Notes: generated by a model from the sequence alone, not told the origin. A stretch of DNA of 64,000 nucleotides from Aminobacter sp. AP02 (GCF_003148805.1 NZ_QGGX01000024.1:1-64000), one strand, 5' to 3'. Shown: positions 16,022 to 25,349, numbered from the stretch's first letter. Numbers and translations are program-made.

Positions 16022-16729
16022 ATGGAACCTGTACTCTTCTACGGCGTGCCGCATGGCTGCTCGTTCGGCTCGATCGTCGCCCTCGAATGGCTCGGCCAGC
16101 CCTACCGCCTGCACCGCATCGACATGCTGGCCGACAAGCCGGGCGGCGCCTTTGCCAAGGCAAGCCCTTTTGGTCAGACGCCGGCCCTGCTCGTGGGCGG
16201 CGGAGGCGCGCTGAGCGAGAGCCTGGCGATCCTGCACCACATCGCCGCACGTGGGCTGGACAAAGGGCTTGGCTTTGCCCAGGGCACAAAGGAGTTCGAC
16301 CAATTGAACTGGATGCTGTCTTATCTGCATACCTCGTTCCACTCCAATCTCGGTCTTGGCTGGAACGCGTTCAAGCTAGGCAAAAACGACAAGGCCGGCC
16401 GCGAACTGTTGCGCACCATGGCGCGCGAAAAAGCCGCCAAGGACTACGCTTATCTGCAGTCCCTGCTCGACGGCAGCGAATGGCTTGTAGGCGACCACAA
16501 GACCGTTGCCGACGCCTACTTCATCGGCATTGCCCGCTGGGGCGAGGATCTTGGCCTGTTCGATCTCGCCAAGGAGTTTCCACGCCTGCACCAGCACATG
16601 GCCAAGCTCGAGGCCGACCCGGCAGTGATCTTTGCCCATGCCATCGAAGACGAGAAGCCGGCGACCTCTACTGGTGGCTTCCGCGGCCATGCCGCCTTGC
16701 GGGAACTGGACACCCGGCTGGCAGCCTAG
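16022..16729 (+). CDS. Glutathione S-transferase family protein
   Basis: 235 residues. An N-terminal thioredoxin-like domain (VLFYGVPHGCSFGSIVALEWLGQPY, then PFGQTPALLV and LSESLAILHHIA) carries the glutathione-binding pattern, followed by an all-helical C-terminal domain (WMLSYLHTSFHSNLG, GSEWLVGDHKTVADAYF). AAAGGAC precedes the ATG at 16022. It likely conjugates or reduces electrophiles; the substrate is unknown. It is divergent from the HxlR regulator, which probably controls it. Confidence 0.92.
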   Translation: MEPVLFYGVPHGCSFGSIVALEWLGQPYRLHRIDMLADKPGGAFAKASPFGQTPALLVGGGGALSESLAILHHIAARGLDKGLGFAQGTKEFDQLNWMLSYLHTSFHSNLGLGWNAFKLGKNDKAGRELLRTMAREKAAKDYAYLQSLLDGSEWLVGDHKTVADAYFIGIARWGEDLGLFDLAKEFPRLHQHMAKLEADPAVIFAHAIEDEKPATSTGGFRGHAALRELDTRLAA

Positions 16730-16799
16730 TGGACGACACCGAGAACCGGAGCCGATTTTCGGAACGGACCAAGCTTTGGAAATGCGGCCGAACGTACAG

Positions 16800-16838
16800 A
16801 GGCTCTCCCGTGGTTTCGCGGGAGAGCCTTCGTCGTTT
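16800..16838 (+). terminator. Hairpin, possible terminator downstream of the GST gene
   Basis: An eleven-base perfect stem 16800-16810 / 16819-16829 with an eight-base loop, followed by TCGTCGTTT, a poor T tract. It lies 70 bases past the GST stop. Confidence 0.55.
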
Positions 16839-17001
16839 GCATTTGAGCAAACCTCGCCGAACCGCCAGAGGGCCGTCGTGAGTTCCCGAAGCCGCTGCGA
16901 CTCATTCAACAGGTCTGGCAAGCGTTAAGCGGATTTGAACCGCTGCCTGCAACGAAGGAGGGTCTTCAACAGGCATATTAGGAACGGCTATATCTAGAAC
17001 C

Positions 17002-18438
17002 ATGTCTGCAACCGAAGCAAAGAGCCAAGTTGTCGAGTCGCATGCGACGCGATCCGTGGTGGGCATTTTGATTGTCGGCGTTGTGGTATTCGCGGCCTCG
17101 CTGCTAGGAATTCTCACGCGTCCGGTCGGCTTTCTTGCCAACGTCTGGCCTGCCAACGCCATCCTGCTTGGCATCATGGTGCGCAATCCTCGGTACGCCG
17201 GCCTCGCCGGATGGGTCGCGGCGTTCATCGGCTATGTCGCGGCTGACCTTGTGACCGGCGGCACCTGGTTCATCACGCTGTGGCTGTCCGCGGCAAACAC
17301 GACCGGCGCCATTACCGGCTATCTGTTGTTCCAGCTCGTCAGCGAAGACGACCGCAAATTGCAGCACTCGGTTTCGGCCCTCTATCTTTTTGGCATCTGC
17401 CTTGCCGCAGCGGCCGCGTCTGGTCTCGTAGGCGGAGGGGCTGCGAACCTGCTGTTCGACCGCAACTTCCGGACCGGGTTTACGCTTTGGTCGGTTGCCG
17501 AACTCGTCAACAACCTGGTGATCTTGCCGGTCGTACTGACATTTCCGGGATTTCGGGCGCTGTCTCATCTCTGGCGGCTCTCCGGCGTCCCCTCTGTGGC
17601 CGCCTTGCGGCGTAGCGCGCCGTGCGTTGCCCTGTTCGTGTCGGTCGCCGCAGGCGTGCTGATGGGAGGCCCGGGGGCGATCGCTTTCCCTATTCCCGCC
17701 CTGTTGTGGTCCGCCCTCACCTACAGCCTGTTCACCACCTCGGTGCTGACCATGCTGTCATGCATTTGGCTGCTGCTCGCCATTCCAGCTGGCCTGGTTG
17801 ATATGGGAACCCAGGCGGATCTGTTTCGCTCGCTCGATTCGCTGCGGCTGGGTATCGCGCTGATGGCGCTCGGACCGCTGACGGTGGCGAGCGTCAATAC
17901 CGGTCGCAAGAATCTGATTGCGCGGCTCCAGCACATCGCAGATTACGACGTCCTGACCGGCGCACTCTCCCGAAGCGCCTTCTTCGAGCGAGGGCAAGCC
18001 AGTCTCGATGAACTAATCCCCACGCGTGGCAACATCGCCGTCCTGATGCTCGATCTCGACTACTTCAAGCGCATCAACGACCTCCATGGCCACGGTGCCG
18101 GTGACGCCGCGCTCAAGGCATTCTTTCCATTGGTGTCGAAAAATCTGGGTGCGGACGACCTGTTCGGCCGCCTCGGTGGCGAGGAGTTCGCCGTGCTGAT
18201 GCCGGCAACGGCGCTGGCGCAGGCAACCGCCGTGGCCGAACGTATCCGCATGTCGGTGGACGCTGGCGAAGTTTCGATGCCGTCGGGCACGCCGCTGAAA
18301 TTCACGGTGAGTATCGGCGTCGCTGCATTCGAGACCGAGCCCAGCACCTCCATCGATGCGATGCTGGCGGCAGCCGACAAGGCGCTTTACAAAGCCAAGG
18401 CCGGGGGACGCAACCGCGTGCTGGTCCACACGTCCTGA
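17002..18438 (+). CDS. MASE1-GGDEF diguanylate cyclase
   Basis: 478 residues. Residues about 15-300 contain eight or so membrane segments of MASE1 type (GFLANVWPANAILLGIMVRN, FRTGFTLWSVAELVNNLVILPVVL). A GGDEF domain follows (DVLTGALSRSAFFERG at about 316-331, signature GGEEF at 392-396), with the metal-binding DLDYFKRINDLHGH. The active site is intact, so it should make cyclic di-GMP. The inhibitory I-site RxxD expected at 383-386 reads GADD, so product inhibition there is unlikely. No strong ribosome binding site is seen before the ATG. Confidence 0.93.
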   Translation: MSATEAKSQVVESHATRSVVGILIVGVVVFAASLLGILTRPVGFLANVWPANAILLGIMVRNPRYAGLAGWVAAFIGYVAADLVTGGTWFITLWLSAANTTGAITGYLLFQLVSEDDRKLQHSVSALYLFGICLAAAAASGLVGGGAANLLFDRNFRTGFTLWSVAELVNNLVILPVVLTFPGFRALSHLWRLSGVPSVAALRRSAPCVALFVSVAAGVLMGGPGAIAFPIPALLWSALTYSLFTTSVLTMLSCIWLLLAIPAGLVDMGTQADLFRSLDSLRLGIALMALGPLTVASVNTGRKNLIARLQHIADYDVLTGALSRSAFFERGQASLDELIPTRGNIAVLMLDLDYFKRINDLHGHGAGDAALKAFFPLVSKNLGADDLFGRLGGEEFAVLMPATALAQATAVAERIRMSVDAGEVSMPSGTPLKFTVSIGVAAFETEPSTSIDAMLAAADKALYKAKAGGRNRVLVHTS

Positions 18439-18447
18439 CTCCGGTGC

Positions 18448-19254
18448 TCAGACGCCGTCGAGAACGACGATAGTCGGGCGATTTGGCAGCGACCTCAGTG
18501 ACACCTTGAGCGATCGGCTGGGCCGGAATTCGACGGCAAAACCATCGCCCATCAGCGACGTGAACTCGCCGATCGGGGTCGAATGCCGGTGCATCGGCAG
18601 GATCATCGACGAATATAGCCGGGTGGTGATTTCGGTCATCGCGTCGATGGACAGCGTCATGCCGCCGTCGATCGGCACCATGACCACGTCGAGCCGGCCG
18701 ATGGCGCCATAGTGCGCATCCTCGAGCCGATGATGGAGATGGCCGAGATGGCCGATGCACAGGCCCGCGACCTCGAAGATGAAGATCGAGTTGCCGTCCC
18801 GCTCCATCTCGCCGAAGCGCCTGATGTTGGTTGGAACGTTGCGGACATAGACGTCGTCGACCACCAGCGCATGCTTCGCCGGCCCGCCGTCGGGGTTCCA
18901 GCCGCGCAGCACATGTTCGATGCCCCGGTCGGGCAAGTCGGTGTAATGGGTGCGGTGCGCCTTGTTCATGGTGACGATGCGCGGCAGCGGGTCCGAGCCG
19001 TAGAGCCCGCTATAATCCGTGGCGATGCGCACCCCGCCCGGCGTTTCGATGACATAGGTCGAGTGGCCGGCATAGGTGATGGTGACGTCGCCATCGACAA
19101 ATGCCTGGGCCGGCGTGAAGCTGGCATAGGTGGCCTCGGGCAGCCCTTGGGCGATGGCCGTGCATTTGCTGGGAACCGGATCATCGGCCGCGCGTGTGGG
19201 CAGCGATCCAAAAAACAATGCGGCAAGGAAAGCGGCGAACAGGCGAAGGGGCAT
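18448..19254 (-). CDS. Exported MBL-fold metallohydrolase-like protein
   Basis: 268 residues from the ATG at 19254, which opens a signal peptide ([20 protein letters not shown]). The body resembles UlaG-like metallo-beta-lactamase folds: [27 protein letters not shown], then a metal motif that reads [11 protein letters not shown] rather than HxHxDH, later IGHLGHLHH and VVMVPIDGG. The altered first motif means metal binding and activity need proof. The protein is expected in the periplasm. It is divergent from yebC and convergent with the GGDEF gene. The substrate is unknown. Confidence 0.82.
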   Translation of the reverse strand: MPLRLFAAFLAALFFGSLPTRAADDPVPSKCTAIAQGLPEATYASFTPAQAFVDGDVTITYAGHSTYVIETPGGVRIATDYSGLYGSDPLPRIVTMNKAHRTHYTDLPDRGIEHVLRGWNPDGGPAKHALVVDDVYVRNVPTNIRRFGEMERDGNSIFIFEVAGLCIGHLGHLHHRLEDAHYGAIGRLDVVMVPIDGGMTLSIDAMTEITTRLYSSMILPMHRHSTPIGEFTSLMGDGFAVEFRPSRSLKVSLRSLPNRPTIVVLDGV

Positions 19255-19419
19255 GGCGCTCTCAGGCGTTCGGGGCAGCAACGCACTATCTCAGCCACTT
19301 CGGGCAGCGCGGAGTCACGTTTTCGCGAGTTGCGGAAATTCCAAACGCTGGACGTATTGAGCCGATTTATCTATAAGGCGGCCCATTCCAACACTGCCGA
19401 AGCGACAAACAGGGGTCCC

Positions 19420-20169
19420 ATGGCCGGCCATTCACAGTTCAAGAACATCATGCACCGCAAGGGCCGCCAGGACGCGGTGCGGTCCAAGATGTTCTCAAAG
19501 CTCGCACGCGAAATCACCGTTGCAGCAAAGACCGGCGTGCCCGACCCCTCGATGAACCCGCGCCTGCGCCTTGCCGTGCAGAACGCCAAGGCCGTGTCGA
19601 TGCCCAAGGACAACATCGCGCGCGCCATCTCCAAGGCCTCGATGGGCGATGCCGAAAACTACGAGGAAGTGCGCTACGAGGGCTATGGCCCCGGTGGTGT
19701 CGCGCTGATCGTCGAAGCACTGACCGACAACCGCAACCGTACGGCTTCGAACGTGCGCGCCGCCTTCACCAAGGCCGGTGGTGCGATGGGCGAAACCGGC
19801 TCTGTGTCGTTCATGTGGGACCGCGTCGGCGAGATCGTCTATGAAGCCAAGGCCGGCAGCGCCGACAAGGTCATGGATGCGGCAATCGAGGCCGGCGCCG
19901 ACGACGTGCAGTCGGACGAGGACGGCCACACCATCACCTGCGCCTTCGAAAACCTCGGCGAAGTCTCCAAGGCGCTCGAAAGCTCGCTCGGCGACGCCGA
20001 GTCGGTGAAGATCATCTGGAAGCCGCAGAACAACATCCCCGTCGACGAGGAACGCGCGCAGTCGCTGATGAAGCTGGTCGGCACACTGGAAGACGACGAC
20101 GACGTGCAGAACGTTTACGCCAACTTCGAGGTCGACGAAGCAACGCTCGCCAAGCTCAGCGCGGCGTAA
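19420..20169 (+). CDS. YebC/PmpR family protein
   Basis: 249 residues, full length. The N-terminus [17 protein letters not shown] is diagnostic, followed by [28 protein letters not shown] and [11 protein letters not shown]. The family is described as DNA-binding regulators and more recently as ribosome-associated factors easing stalling. AGGGG lies upstream of the ATG at 19420. In many bacteria it precedes ruvC; here it is 26 kb away from ruvC. A long hairpin terminator follows. Confidence 0.96.
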   Translation: MAGHSQFKNIMHRKGRQDAVRSKMFSKLAREITVAAKTGVPDPSMNPRLRLAVQNAKAVSMPKDNIARAISKASMGDAENYEEVRYEGYGPGGVALIVEALTDNRNRTASNVRAAFTKAGGAMGETGSVSFMWDRVGEIVYEAKAGSADKVMDAAIEAGADDVQSDEDGHTITCAFENLGEVSKALESSLGDAESVKIIWKPQNNIPVDEERAQSLMKLVGTLEDDDDVQNVYANFEVDEATLAKLSAA

Positions 20170-20197
20170 GCAAGTCCAAAAGACTACACTTGAAATC

Positions 20198-20240
20198 ATT
20201 GGCGCCGGTCGAAAATCCTCGACCGGCGCCAATTGCATTT
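20198..20240 (+). terminator. Terminator hairpin after yebC
   Basis: A fifteen-base perfect stem 20198-20212 / 20219-20233 around a six-base loop, 29 bases after the stop. The T tract is short (TGCATTT). Confidence 0.75.
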
Positions 20241-20287
20241 CAGCGGGGGATAGTCCAGCCTTGACTTGGGTGAGGGGGACTATCCAG

Positions 20288-21070
20288 ATGACGGTAATTG
20301 AAGGCGCACCAGTGCGTGCGGGTTTTTGGCGACGCTTCGGCGCGCTGCTGATCGACTCCATCGTCGCCGCCGTACTGTTGATACCAATACAGGTTTTGAT
20401 CGCAGTCTTGTTTCTGCAGACCAATGGCGCAATACAGGGCAATCTTGGATTGGCTTTCCCTAGCTGCGAGACCGTGAACCAGCTTCCACCAACACTTGAG
20501 CCATCACCCCCCGCCGACTTTACATTGAGTGTGGATTGCACTGAGTCGTTCTTTGGGCTCCACGCTTCGCGAGCCCTGACAGTAGTCAAGATCGAACAGG
20601 GCAACGGCAAGACCTCCATGCTCTCCTGGAACTATTCACTTGGACCGGACGGTCACCAGGTCGACGCTTTCTATGTGAGCTGGGTCGGGGGGCTGGTGTT
20701 TTTTGCCTATCTCGTTCTGATGGAGACTTGGCGAGGCGCCACAGTTGGCAAGCAGGTGCTCAACATTCGGACCGTGGATGTCCAATCGCCATCGACTGTC
20801 GGCCTCCCATTGCGGAAAGCGGTTGCACGCCAGTTGGCTATGATGATCGGTCTCATCCCTGCATTCGTCCCAGCGTTCTGGTGGGGGGATCCGTTTTTCG
20901 CAAACGGTGCGGATATCTCCGAAACGCTGAGCACAAGCTATATCGCAACGACCGCCATAACCGGCGTGATCGAGATCGCCTGGTTCATCTGGATCATCGT
21001 TTCGGTTTCCAAGAAACGCGATCCCATCTATGACCGGATTGCCGGAACCAGCGTATTGAGAACTTCATGA
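20288..21070 (+). CDS. RDD family membrane protein
   Basis: 260 residues from the ATG at 20288, with GAGGGGG upstream. RAGFWRRFGALLIDSIVAAVLL carries the R-D pattern that names the family; later ETWRGATVGKQVLNIRTVD and KRDPIYDRIAGTSVL are typical. Between the first and second membrane segments lies an unusually long polar loop (about 95 residues) with two cysteines (SCETVN, VDCTES) that may form a disulfide in the periplasm. Its stop overlaps the next ATG by ATGA, so the two are translationally coupled. Function unknown. Confidence 0.87.
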   Translation: MTVIEGAPVRAGFWRRFGALLIDSIVAAVLLIPIQVLIAVLFLQTNGAIQGNLGLAFPSCETVNQLPPTLEPSPPADFTLSVDCTESFFGLHASRALTVVKIEQGNGKTSMLSWNYSLGPDGHQVDAFYVSWVGGLVFFAYLVLMETWRGATVGKQVLNIRTVDVQSPSTVGLPLRKAVARQLAMMIGLIPAFVPAFWWGDPFFANGADISETLSTSYIATTAITGVIEIAWFIWIIVSVSKKRDPIYDRIAGTSVLRTS

Positions 21071-21369
21071 GCCTTCCCCAGATCCGCATCACCTATTGCA
21101 CCCAGTGCATGTGGCTGCTTCGTGCCGGCTGGATGGCGCAGGAGCTGTTGTCGACCTTCGGCACAGAGCTTGGCGAGGTGACGCTGGTGCCGGGCACGGG
21201 CGGCGTGTTCACCATCACCTGCAACGAAACCCTGGTCTGGGACCGCAAGCGCGACGGAGGCTTTCCCGATGCAGCCAGGCTGAAACAGCTGGTGCGCGAC
21301 ATCATCGACCCCGAGCGCGACCTCGGCCATTCCGACCGCAAGGGCCACAAGTCCAAGGACGATGGCTGA
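21067..21369 (+). CDS. SelT/SelW/SelH (Rdx) family thioredoxin-like protein
   Basis: 100 residues. IRITYCTQCMWLLRAGWMAQELL carries the CxxC redox motif (C11, C14) of selenoprotein-W-like proteins, with cysteine in place of selenocysteine. GTGGVFTITCNETLVWDRKRDGGFPD and KQLVRDIIDPERDLGHSD complete the family pattern. A role in thiol redox control is inferred. It overlaps the RDD gene by four bases, which suggests the two work together. Confidence 0.92.
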   Translation: MSLPQIRITYCTQCMWLLRAGWMAQELLSTFGTELGEVTLVPGTGGVFTITCNETLVWDRKRDGGFPDAARLKQLVRDIIDPERDLGHSDRKGHKSKDDG

Positions 21370-21486
21370 GCGCGGCGAAAGCTGCGCAAACCCCGAACCA
21401 GCGCCACAGATAAGTTCGAATTGCTGAGCAAGCAGGACGTCGCGCCGCGGCATGGCGCAAACCCGACGGCAGAGCGGAAAGCACCC

Positions 21487-22563
21487 ATGACCACCAAACC
21501 ACGCATCGCAGTTCTTTTCGGCGGACGCTCCTCCGAGCACGACGTCTCGCTCATGTCGGCAAGCAACGTCGTCAAGGCGATCGACACCTCCAGATACGAG
21601 GTGGTGCCTGTCGGGGTCGCCCGCGACGGCCGCTGGTTCCTGGCTGCGCTCGACCGCGATGGCGCGCTGCCCAAGGCCGTACCCGTAGGTGGCACCGAGG
21701 TGGCGCTGGTGCCCGGCGGCAAGGGACGGATGATCGCATTGCCCAAGGGCGAAGCGCCGTTCGAACTGCCCAGGATCGACGTGCTGTTTCCGGTGCTGCA
21801 TGGCCCGTTCGGCGAGGACGGAGCGGTTCAGGGTCTGGCCGAAGTTGCCGACATTCCTTATGTCGGCTCCGGTGTTCTCGGCTCGGCCAACGCCATGGAC
21901 AAGGACGTGGCCAAGCGGCTCATGAAGCAAGCCGGGGTGCCGGTGGCACGCGGCATGACCATGCATTTCGGCGACCGGCCCGCTTTCGATGCGGTCAAGG
22001 CCGAGTTGGGGCTGCCTGTCTTCGTCAAGCCGGCGCGGCAAGGCTCATCCGTAGGCGTCAGCAAGGCGGAAACGGCAGAGCAGCTTAACAAGGCGCTGGC
22101 CGAGGCCTTCAAATATGACCGCAAGGTGCTGATCGAGGAATTCGTTGCCGGCCGCGAGGTCGAATTCGCCGTGCTCGAGGCCCCCGACGGACAGCTCTCC
22201 GTCTCCGTGCCGGGCGAGATCGCGCCGGCAGCGAGCCACGGCTTCTACACCTACGAAGCCAAGTACATCGATGCAGACGGCGCGGCCCTGCGCATCCCGG
22301 CGGAACTGCCGGAAGCGGCCATGGCGAAGCTGCAGGAGGTTGCCCGCAGCGCCTTCCTGGCGCTCGGCTGCGAAAGCATGGCGCGCGTCGACTTCTTCGT
22401 GAAGGCGGACGGCTCGGCGCTGGTCAACGAGGTCAACACCATCCCCGGCTTCACCAATATCAGCATGTATCCGAAGACCATGGCTGCCTCTGGCGTATCG
22501 TACCCCGATCTCGTCGGCCGGCTGATCGAACACGCCGTGGCGCGCTGGAAGCGCCAGGCTTGA
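21487..22563 (+). CDS. ddl: D-alanine--D-alanine ligase
   Basis: 358 residues, the length of DdlA-type enzymes. It joins two D-alanines with ATP for the peptidoglycan stem peptide in the cytosol. Visible: RIAVLFGGRSSEHDVSLMSA at the N-terminus, VLHGPFGEDGAVQG, VFVKPARQGSSVGVSKAE (ATP grasp), EEFVAGREVEFAVL, and the metal/active-site end FVNEVNTIPGFT-like region (LVNEVNTIPGFTNISMYPKT). The ATG at 21487 is preferred to an upstream one because it opens the conserved strand and has GGAAAG before it. The gene lies away from the division/wall cluster and ends at a hairpin terminator. Confidence 0.96.
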   Translation: MTTKPRIAVLFGGRSSEHDVSLMSASNVVKAIDTSRYEVVPVGVARDGRWFLAALDRDGALPKAVPVGGTEVALVPGGKGRMIALPKGEAPFELPRIDVLFPVLHGPFGEDGAVQGLAEVADIPYVGSGVLGSANAMDKDVAKRLMKQAGVPVARGMTMHFGDRPAFDAVKAELGLPVFVKPARQGSSVGVSKAETAEQLNKALAEAFKYDRKVLIEEFVAGREVEFAVLEAPDGQLSVSVPGEIAPAASHGFYTYEAKYIDADGAALRIPAELPEAAMAKLQEVARSAFLALGCESMARVDFFVKADGSALVNEVNTIPGFTNISMYPKTMAASGVSYPDLVGRLIEHAVARWKRQA

Positions 22564-22568
22564 GGCAA

Positions 22569-22600
22569 AAAAGGCCGGGCATGCTCGGCCTTTTCGTTTC
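22569..22600. terminator. Bidirectional terminator between ddl and the DUF1772 unit
   Basis: A nine-base stem AAAAGGCCG / CGGCCTTTT (22569-22577, 22586-22594) right after the ddl stop. A tracts on one side and T tracts on the other let it serve both converging genes. Confidence 0.8.
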
Positions 22601-22653
22601 TTGCTTTCGCATCATGCTTCCCGAAGGTCGAACCCGATCTTCGGACCGATGCA

Positions 22654-23142
22654 TCAGGCCGCGCGGGCAAAGGCCATGACGAACGAGGCCAGCGACACCA
22701 GGCAGGCGACAGTGCGGACGTGGTTCCACGGCAGCCAGTCGCGCAGATAGGTGGCCCAGACCGCCGCCCCTTCAGCACTTGCCGGATCGACGGCGGCGAG
22801 CGCGTCGTTGAGCGGTACGTTGAAGACGACCGTCACCAAAAAGCAGCCAACGAGATAGGCGGCGCTGCCGGCGAGCAGCCATGCAGCGCCCGCCTCGCTC
22901 CAGCCGAAGAGGGCTTTGGCTGCAAGCACCAGCGACAGGACAGCCATGCCCATGAACGCCGCCATGAACAGCGGGTTGATGATGGTGACGTTGATCTGCT
23001 GCATGGCGGCGATGCCCTGGGCGGCGGGCAGCCGGGCAAAAGACGCCATGATGGTGTTCGAAAAGATGAAGAACAGGCCTGCGGTGACGCCGCCGCCAAT
23101 GGCTGCGACGAAGACAAGCGCGGTGAACAGCGGCGCGATCAT
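22654..23142 (-). CDS. DUF1772 / anthrone oxygenase family membrane protein
   Basis: 162 residues with four hydrophobic segments: FTALVFVAAIGGGVTAGLFFIFSN, PLFMAAFMGMAVLSLVLAA, AWLLAGSAAYLVGCFLVTVVFNVPLN and a C-terminal one. FNVPLND and WNHVRTVACL are family marks. Despite the family name no oxygenase activity is established for bacterial members. Its ATG (23142) overlaps the stop of the NmrA-like gene by ATGA, so the two are coupled. Confidence 0.85.
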   Translation of the reverse strand: MIAPLFTALVFVAAIGGGVTAGLFFIFSNTIMASFARLPAAQGIAAMQQINVTIINPLFMAAFMGMAVLSLVLAAKALFGWSEAGAAWLLAGSAAYLVGCFLVTVVFNVPLNDALAAVDPASAEGAAVWATYLRDWLPWNHVRTVACLVSLASFVMAFARAA

Positions 23143-23984
23143 TGCGCACCTCCCCACACGCCTGATGTGGCGACCGCCCTGGCATAGTCGGTGAAGTCCC
23201 GGGCCGGCCGATGGAGCGCGTCACTGACACCGTCGGACAGATGCTCGTTGCGGCCGTCCAATACCTCCGTGAACAGCATCTTCAACAGGGCGATGAGATC
23301 TTCGGGCAGCTGTTGTTCGGCAAGGCTTGCCGAAAACTCCTCCGGCGTCAGTCGGACAAACCGGATGTCGCGGCCGCTGGCCTCGGCGATTTCCTTGATC
23401 GCCTCGGCAAAGGTCAGCAGACGCGGGCCGGTGAGTTCGTAAAGTTGGCCGATATGGCGATCGTCGATGAAGGCCGCGACCGCCACATCGGCAATGTCGT
23501 CGGCATCGACGAACGGCTCGCCCACCGCCCCAACCGGCAACGCCACCTGGCCGGACAGCACCGCGTCGAGCATGAAGCTCTCGCTGAAATTCTGCATGAA
23601 CCAGCTGCAGCGCAGGATCGTCCAGTCGGCGCCGGAACGCTTGAGCATGTCTTCCGCGCGCTGCGCCTCTGGCTCACCGCGTCCTGACAGCAGGATCAGG
23701 CGCTTCACGCCCATGGCAACCGCCAGATCGGCGAATGCACCGACAGCCTCCGAAGCACCCGGCGCCGCCAAATCGGGATTGTAGGAGATATAGGCGGCGC
23801 TCACGCCAGCGAGTGCCGACGCCCAAGTGGCGCGGTCGTTCCAGTCAAAGGACGGCGTGTTGCCGCGCGAACCGATACGGACCGGGATTGCGCGTGCCGC
23901 GAGCTGGCTGGCGATGCGACGACCGGTCTTGCCGGTTCCGCCAAGCATCAGAATGGGCTTCATGGGCTGTTCGGGGACTGTCAC
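23139..23984 (-). CDS. NmrA-like NAD(P)-binding protein
   Basis: 281 residues. ILMLGGTGKTGRRIASQL is a Rossmann GxxGxxG motif near the N-terminus; GVKRLILLSGRGEP and WTILRCSWFMQNF are typical of atypical short-chain dehydrogenases of the NmrA/HSCARG type, which sense or use NADP(H). A GTG at 23984 with GGAGG five bases upstream is preferred over the ATG at 23963. It is divergent from the TetR regulator, with a palindrome between, and coupled to the DUF1772 gene. Confidence 0.9.
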   Translation of the reverse strand: MTVPEQPMKPILMLGGTGKTGRRIASQLAARAIPVRIGSRGNTPSFDWNDRATWASALAGVSAAYISYNPDLAAPGASEAVGAFADLAVAMGVKRLILLSGRGEPEAQRAEDMLKRSGADWTILRCSWFMQNFSESFMLDAVLSGQVALPVGAVGEPFVDADDIADVAVAAFIDDRHIGQLYELTGPRLLTFAEAIKEIAEASGRDIRFVRLTPEEFSASLAEQQLPEDLIALLKMLFTEVLDGRNEHLSDGVSDALHRPARDFTDYARAVATSGVWGGAQ

Positions 23985-24014
23985 TATGGCCTCCTTCACA
24001 AACATGAGCATTAC

Positions 24015-24032
24015 TCACATTTGCAAATGTGA
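24015..24032. promoter_or_regulatory. Perfect 18-bp palindrome, probable TetR operator
   Basis: TCACATTTGCAAATGTGA is exactly self-complementary over 18 bases and sits between the divergent NmrA-like and TetR genes, 31 bases from one start and 50 from the other. This is the usual place and size for a TetR-family operator. Confidence 0.7.
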
Positions 24033-24081
24033 TAACCCCTCATATTATGACCGTCAAGCGGAATCGTTTGGGCTGGACGCC

Positions 24082-24705
24082 ATGGAAGTGCTGGAAGAAA
24101 ACAAAGCGCTGCGCCGTGCGCCGACCCAAAAGCGCAGCCAGCAACGTGTCGAGCGCATGCTCGAGGCGGCAAGCGCGCTGATCTCGGAAGGCGGAAGCGA
24201 CGCAATGCGGATGGGTGAAGTGGCCGAACGCGCCGGCGTATCGATCGGCTCGCTCTACCAGTATTTTCCCGACAAGGGGGCGATCATCCGCACGTTGGCC
24301 GAGCGCTACAACGCCGAAGGCCGTGCCTGCATCGCCGACGCCCTTGCCGACGTACGTGACATGCAGGGGCTGGTCGGCGCCTTCAGCGGGTTGATCGACA
24401 CTTATTACGGCATCTTCCTTGCCGAGCCGGTGATGCGCGACATCTGGTCCGGCACCCAGGCCGACAAGGCTTTGCGCGACATCGACCTCCGAGACAGCCG
24501 CGCCAATGGCACGCTGTTGGCGGAGGCCTGGCGCCGCGTCGCGCCTATTGCCGATGCGGCCGAGATCGAGCGCAAGGCCTTCCTGATCATGTCGCTGGGC
24601 GAAGCGACGATGCGGCTGGCGATTTCGGTGGACCGTGCGGAGGGCGACGCGCTGGTGGCGGACTACAAGGTGATGGCGCTGCGAGAGATCGGGGCGAGCG
24701 GCTAG
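24082..24705 (+). CDS. TetR/AcrR family transcriptional regulator
   Basis: 207 residues. The N-terminal DNA-binding domain reads KRSQQRVERMLEAASALISEGGSDAMRMGEVAERAGVSIGSLYQYFPDKGAIIRTL, a textbook TetR helix-turn-helix. The C-terminal helical region is the ligand and dimer domain. It most likely represses the divergent NmrA-DUF1772 unit and itself through the palindrome at 24015-24032. The inducer is unknown. Confidence 0.95.
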   Translation: MEVLEENKALRRAPTQKRSQQRVERMLEAASALISEGGSDAMRMGEVAERAGVSIGSLYQYFPDKGAIIRTLAERYNAEGRACIADALADVRDMQGLVGAFSGLIDTYYGIFLAEPVMRDIWSGTQADKALRDIDLRDSRANGTLLAEAWRRVAPIADAAEIERKAFLIMSLGEATMRLAISVDRAEGDALVADYKVMALREIGASG

Positions 24706-24715
24706 GGCGAGGCTT

Positions 24716-24860
24716 CCCGGTCCGCTTTGCGCCGCAAGGACGGGGAGAAGGAGGCTGGCCGCAACGCAGGCAACAACCAAACGGCCGCAACGCTGACGCC
24801 CTCTCGCCCCCGTTCTTACGGGGAGAGGGTAAGGGTGAGGGGCAGCGCAAAGCGTCACTG
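24716..24860. repeat. REP-like intergenic repeat element
   Basis: Ten-base outer arms 24723-24732 / 24845-24854 (CGCTTTGCGC type) enclose GGACGGGGAGAAGG on the left and a C-rich CCCTCTCGCCCCC with its partner GGGGAGAGGG on the right. The arrangement resembles rhizobial palindromic intergenic elements. Nothing coding is seen here. Confidence 0.6.
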
Positions 24861-24889
24861 GTGGCGATCGACCATCTAACTCCGGTCAA

Positions 24890-24917
24890 CAAAAAACCCG
24901 CCACAAGGGCGGGTTCT
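24890..24917 (-). terminator. Terminator of rpmE
   Basis: On the minus strand an eight-base stem (24895-24902 / 24908-24915) is followed by six T residues (A run 24891-24896 on the plus strand), directly after the rpmE stop. Confidence 0.85.
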
Positions 24918-24940
24918 TGATAGTCGCGAAACGGGCTGGC

Positions 24941-25162
24941 TTAGATGCCGAGGCCTTCGTAGCGCTTCTTGAACTTCGACAGACGGCCACCGCGGTCGAG
25001 CAGGTTGTGCTGGCCACCGGTCCAGGCCGGGTGCGTGGTCGGGTCGATATCGAGGTTCATCGTATCGCCTTCCTTGCCCCAGGTGGAGCGGGTCATGTAT
25101 TCGGTGCCATTGGTCATGACGATCTTGATGGTGTGGTAGTCGGGATGGATATCGGCTTTCAT
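24941..25162 (-). CDS. rpmE: 50S ribosomal protein L31
   Basis: 73 residues. [27 protein letters not shown], then [30 protein letters not shown] is the L31 pattern. There are no cysteines, so it is the zinc-independent form. AGGAAC lies upstream of the ATG at 25162. It is divergent from the ABC exporter gene and ends in a clean terminator. Confidence 0.97.
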   Translation of the reverse strand: MKADIHPDYHTIKIVMTNGTEYMTRSTWGKEGDTMNLDIDPTTHPAWTGGQHNLLDRGGRLSKFKKRYEGLGI

Positions 25163-25349
25163 CGCTTTGTTCCTGCTGTCGCGGCGCGGCTTGCGCAGGT
25201 ATCCTGCGGCGATGCGCCTCTTTCGAAAATTCGAAGCCACGGCTAGATAAACCACAGCTTCAGAAACGGTCGGCGTGCCTATACATCAGCCGATTTCGAA
25301 TCACAAGGCCGCACGCCGGCAAATGGACCGCGGCCAAGAGGGAAATACC

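Noticed and set aside
16911-16975. A possible tRNA-like stretch before the GGDEF gene
   Set aside because: GGATTTGAACCGC resembles a T-arm complement, but no acceptor stem, anticodon arm or CCA-compatible ends can be folded around it.
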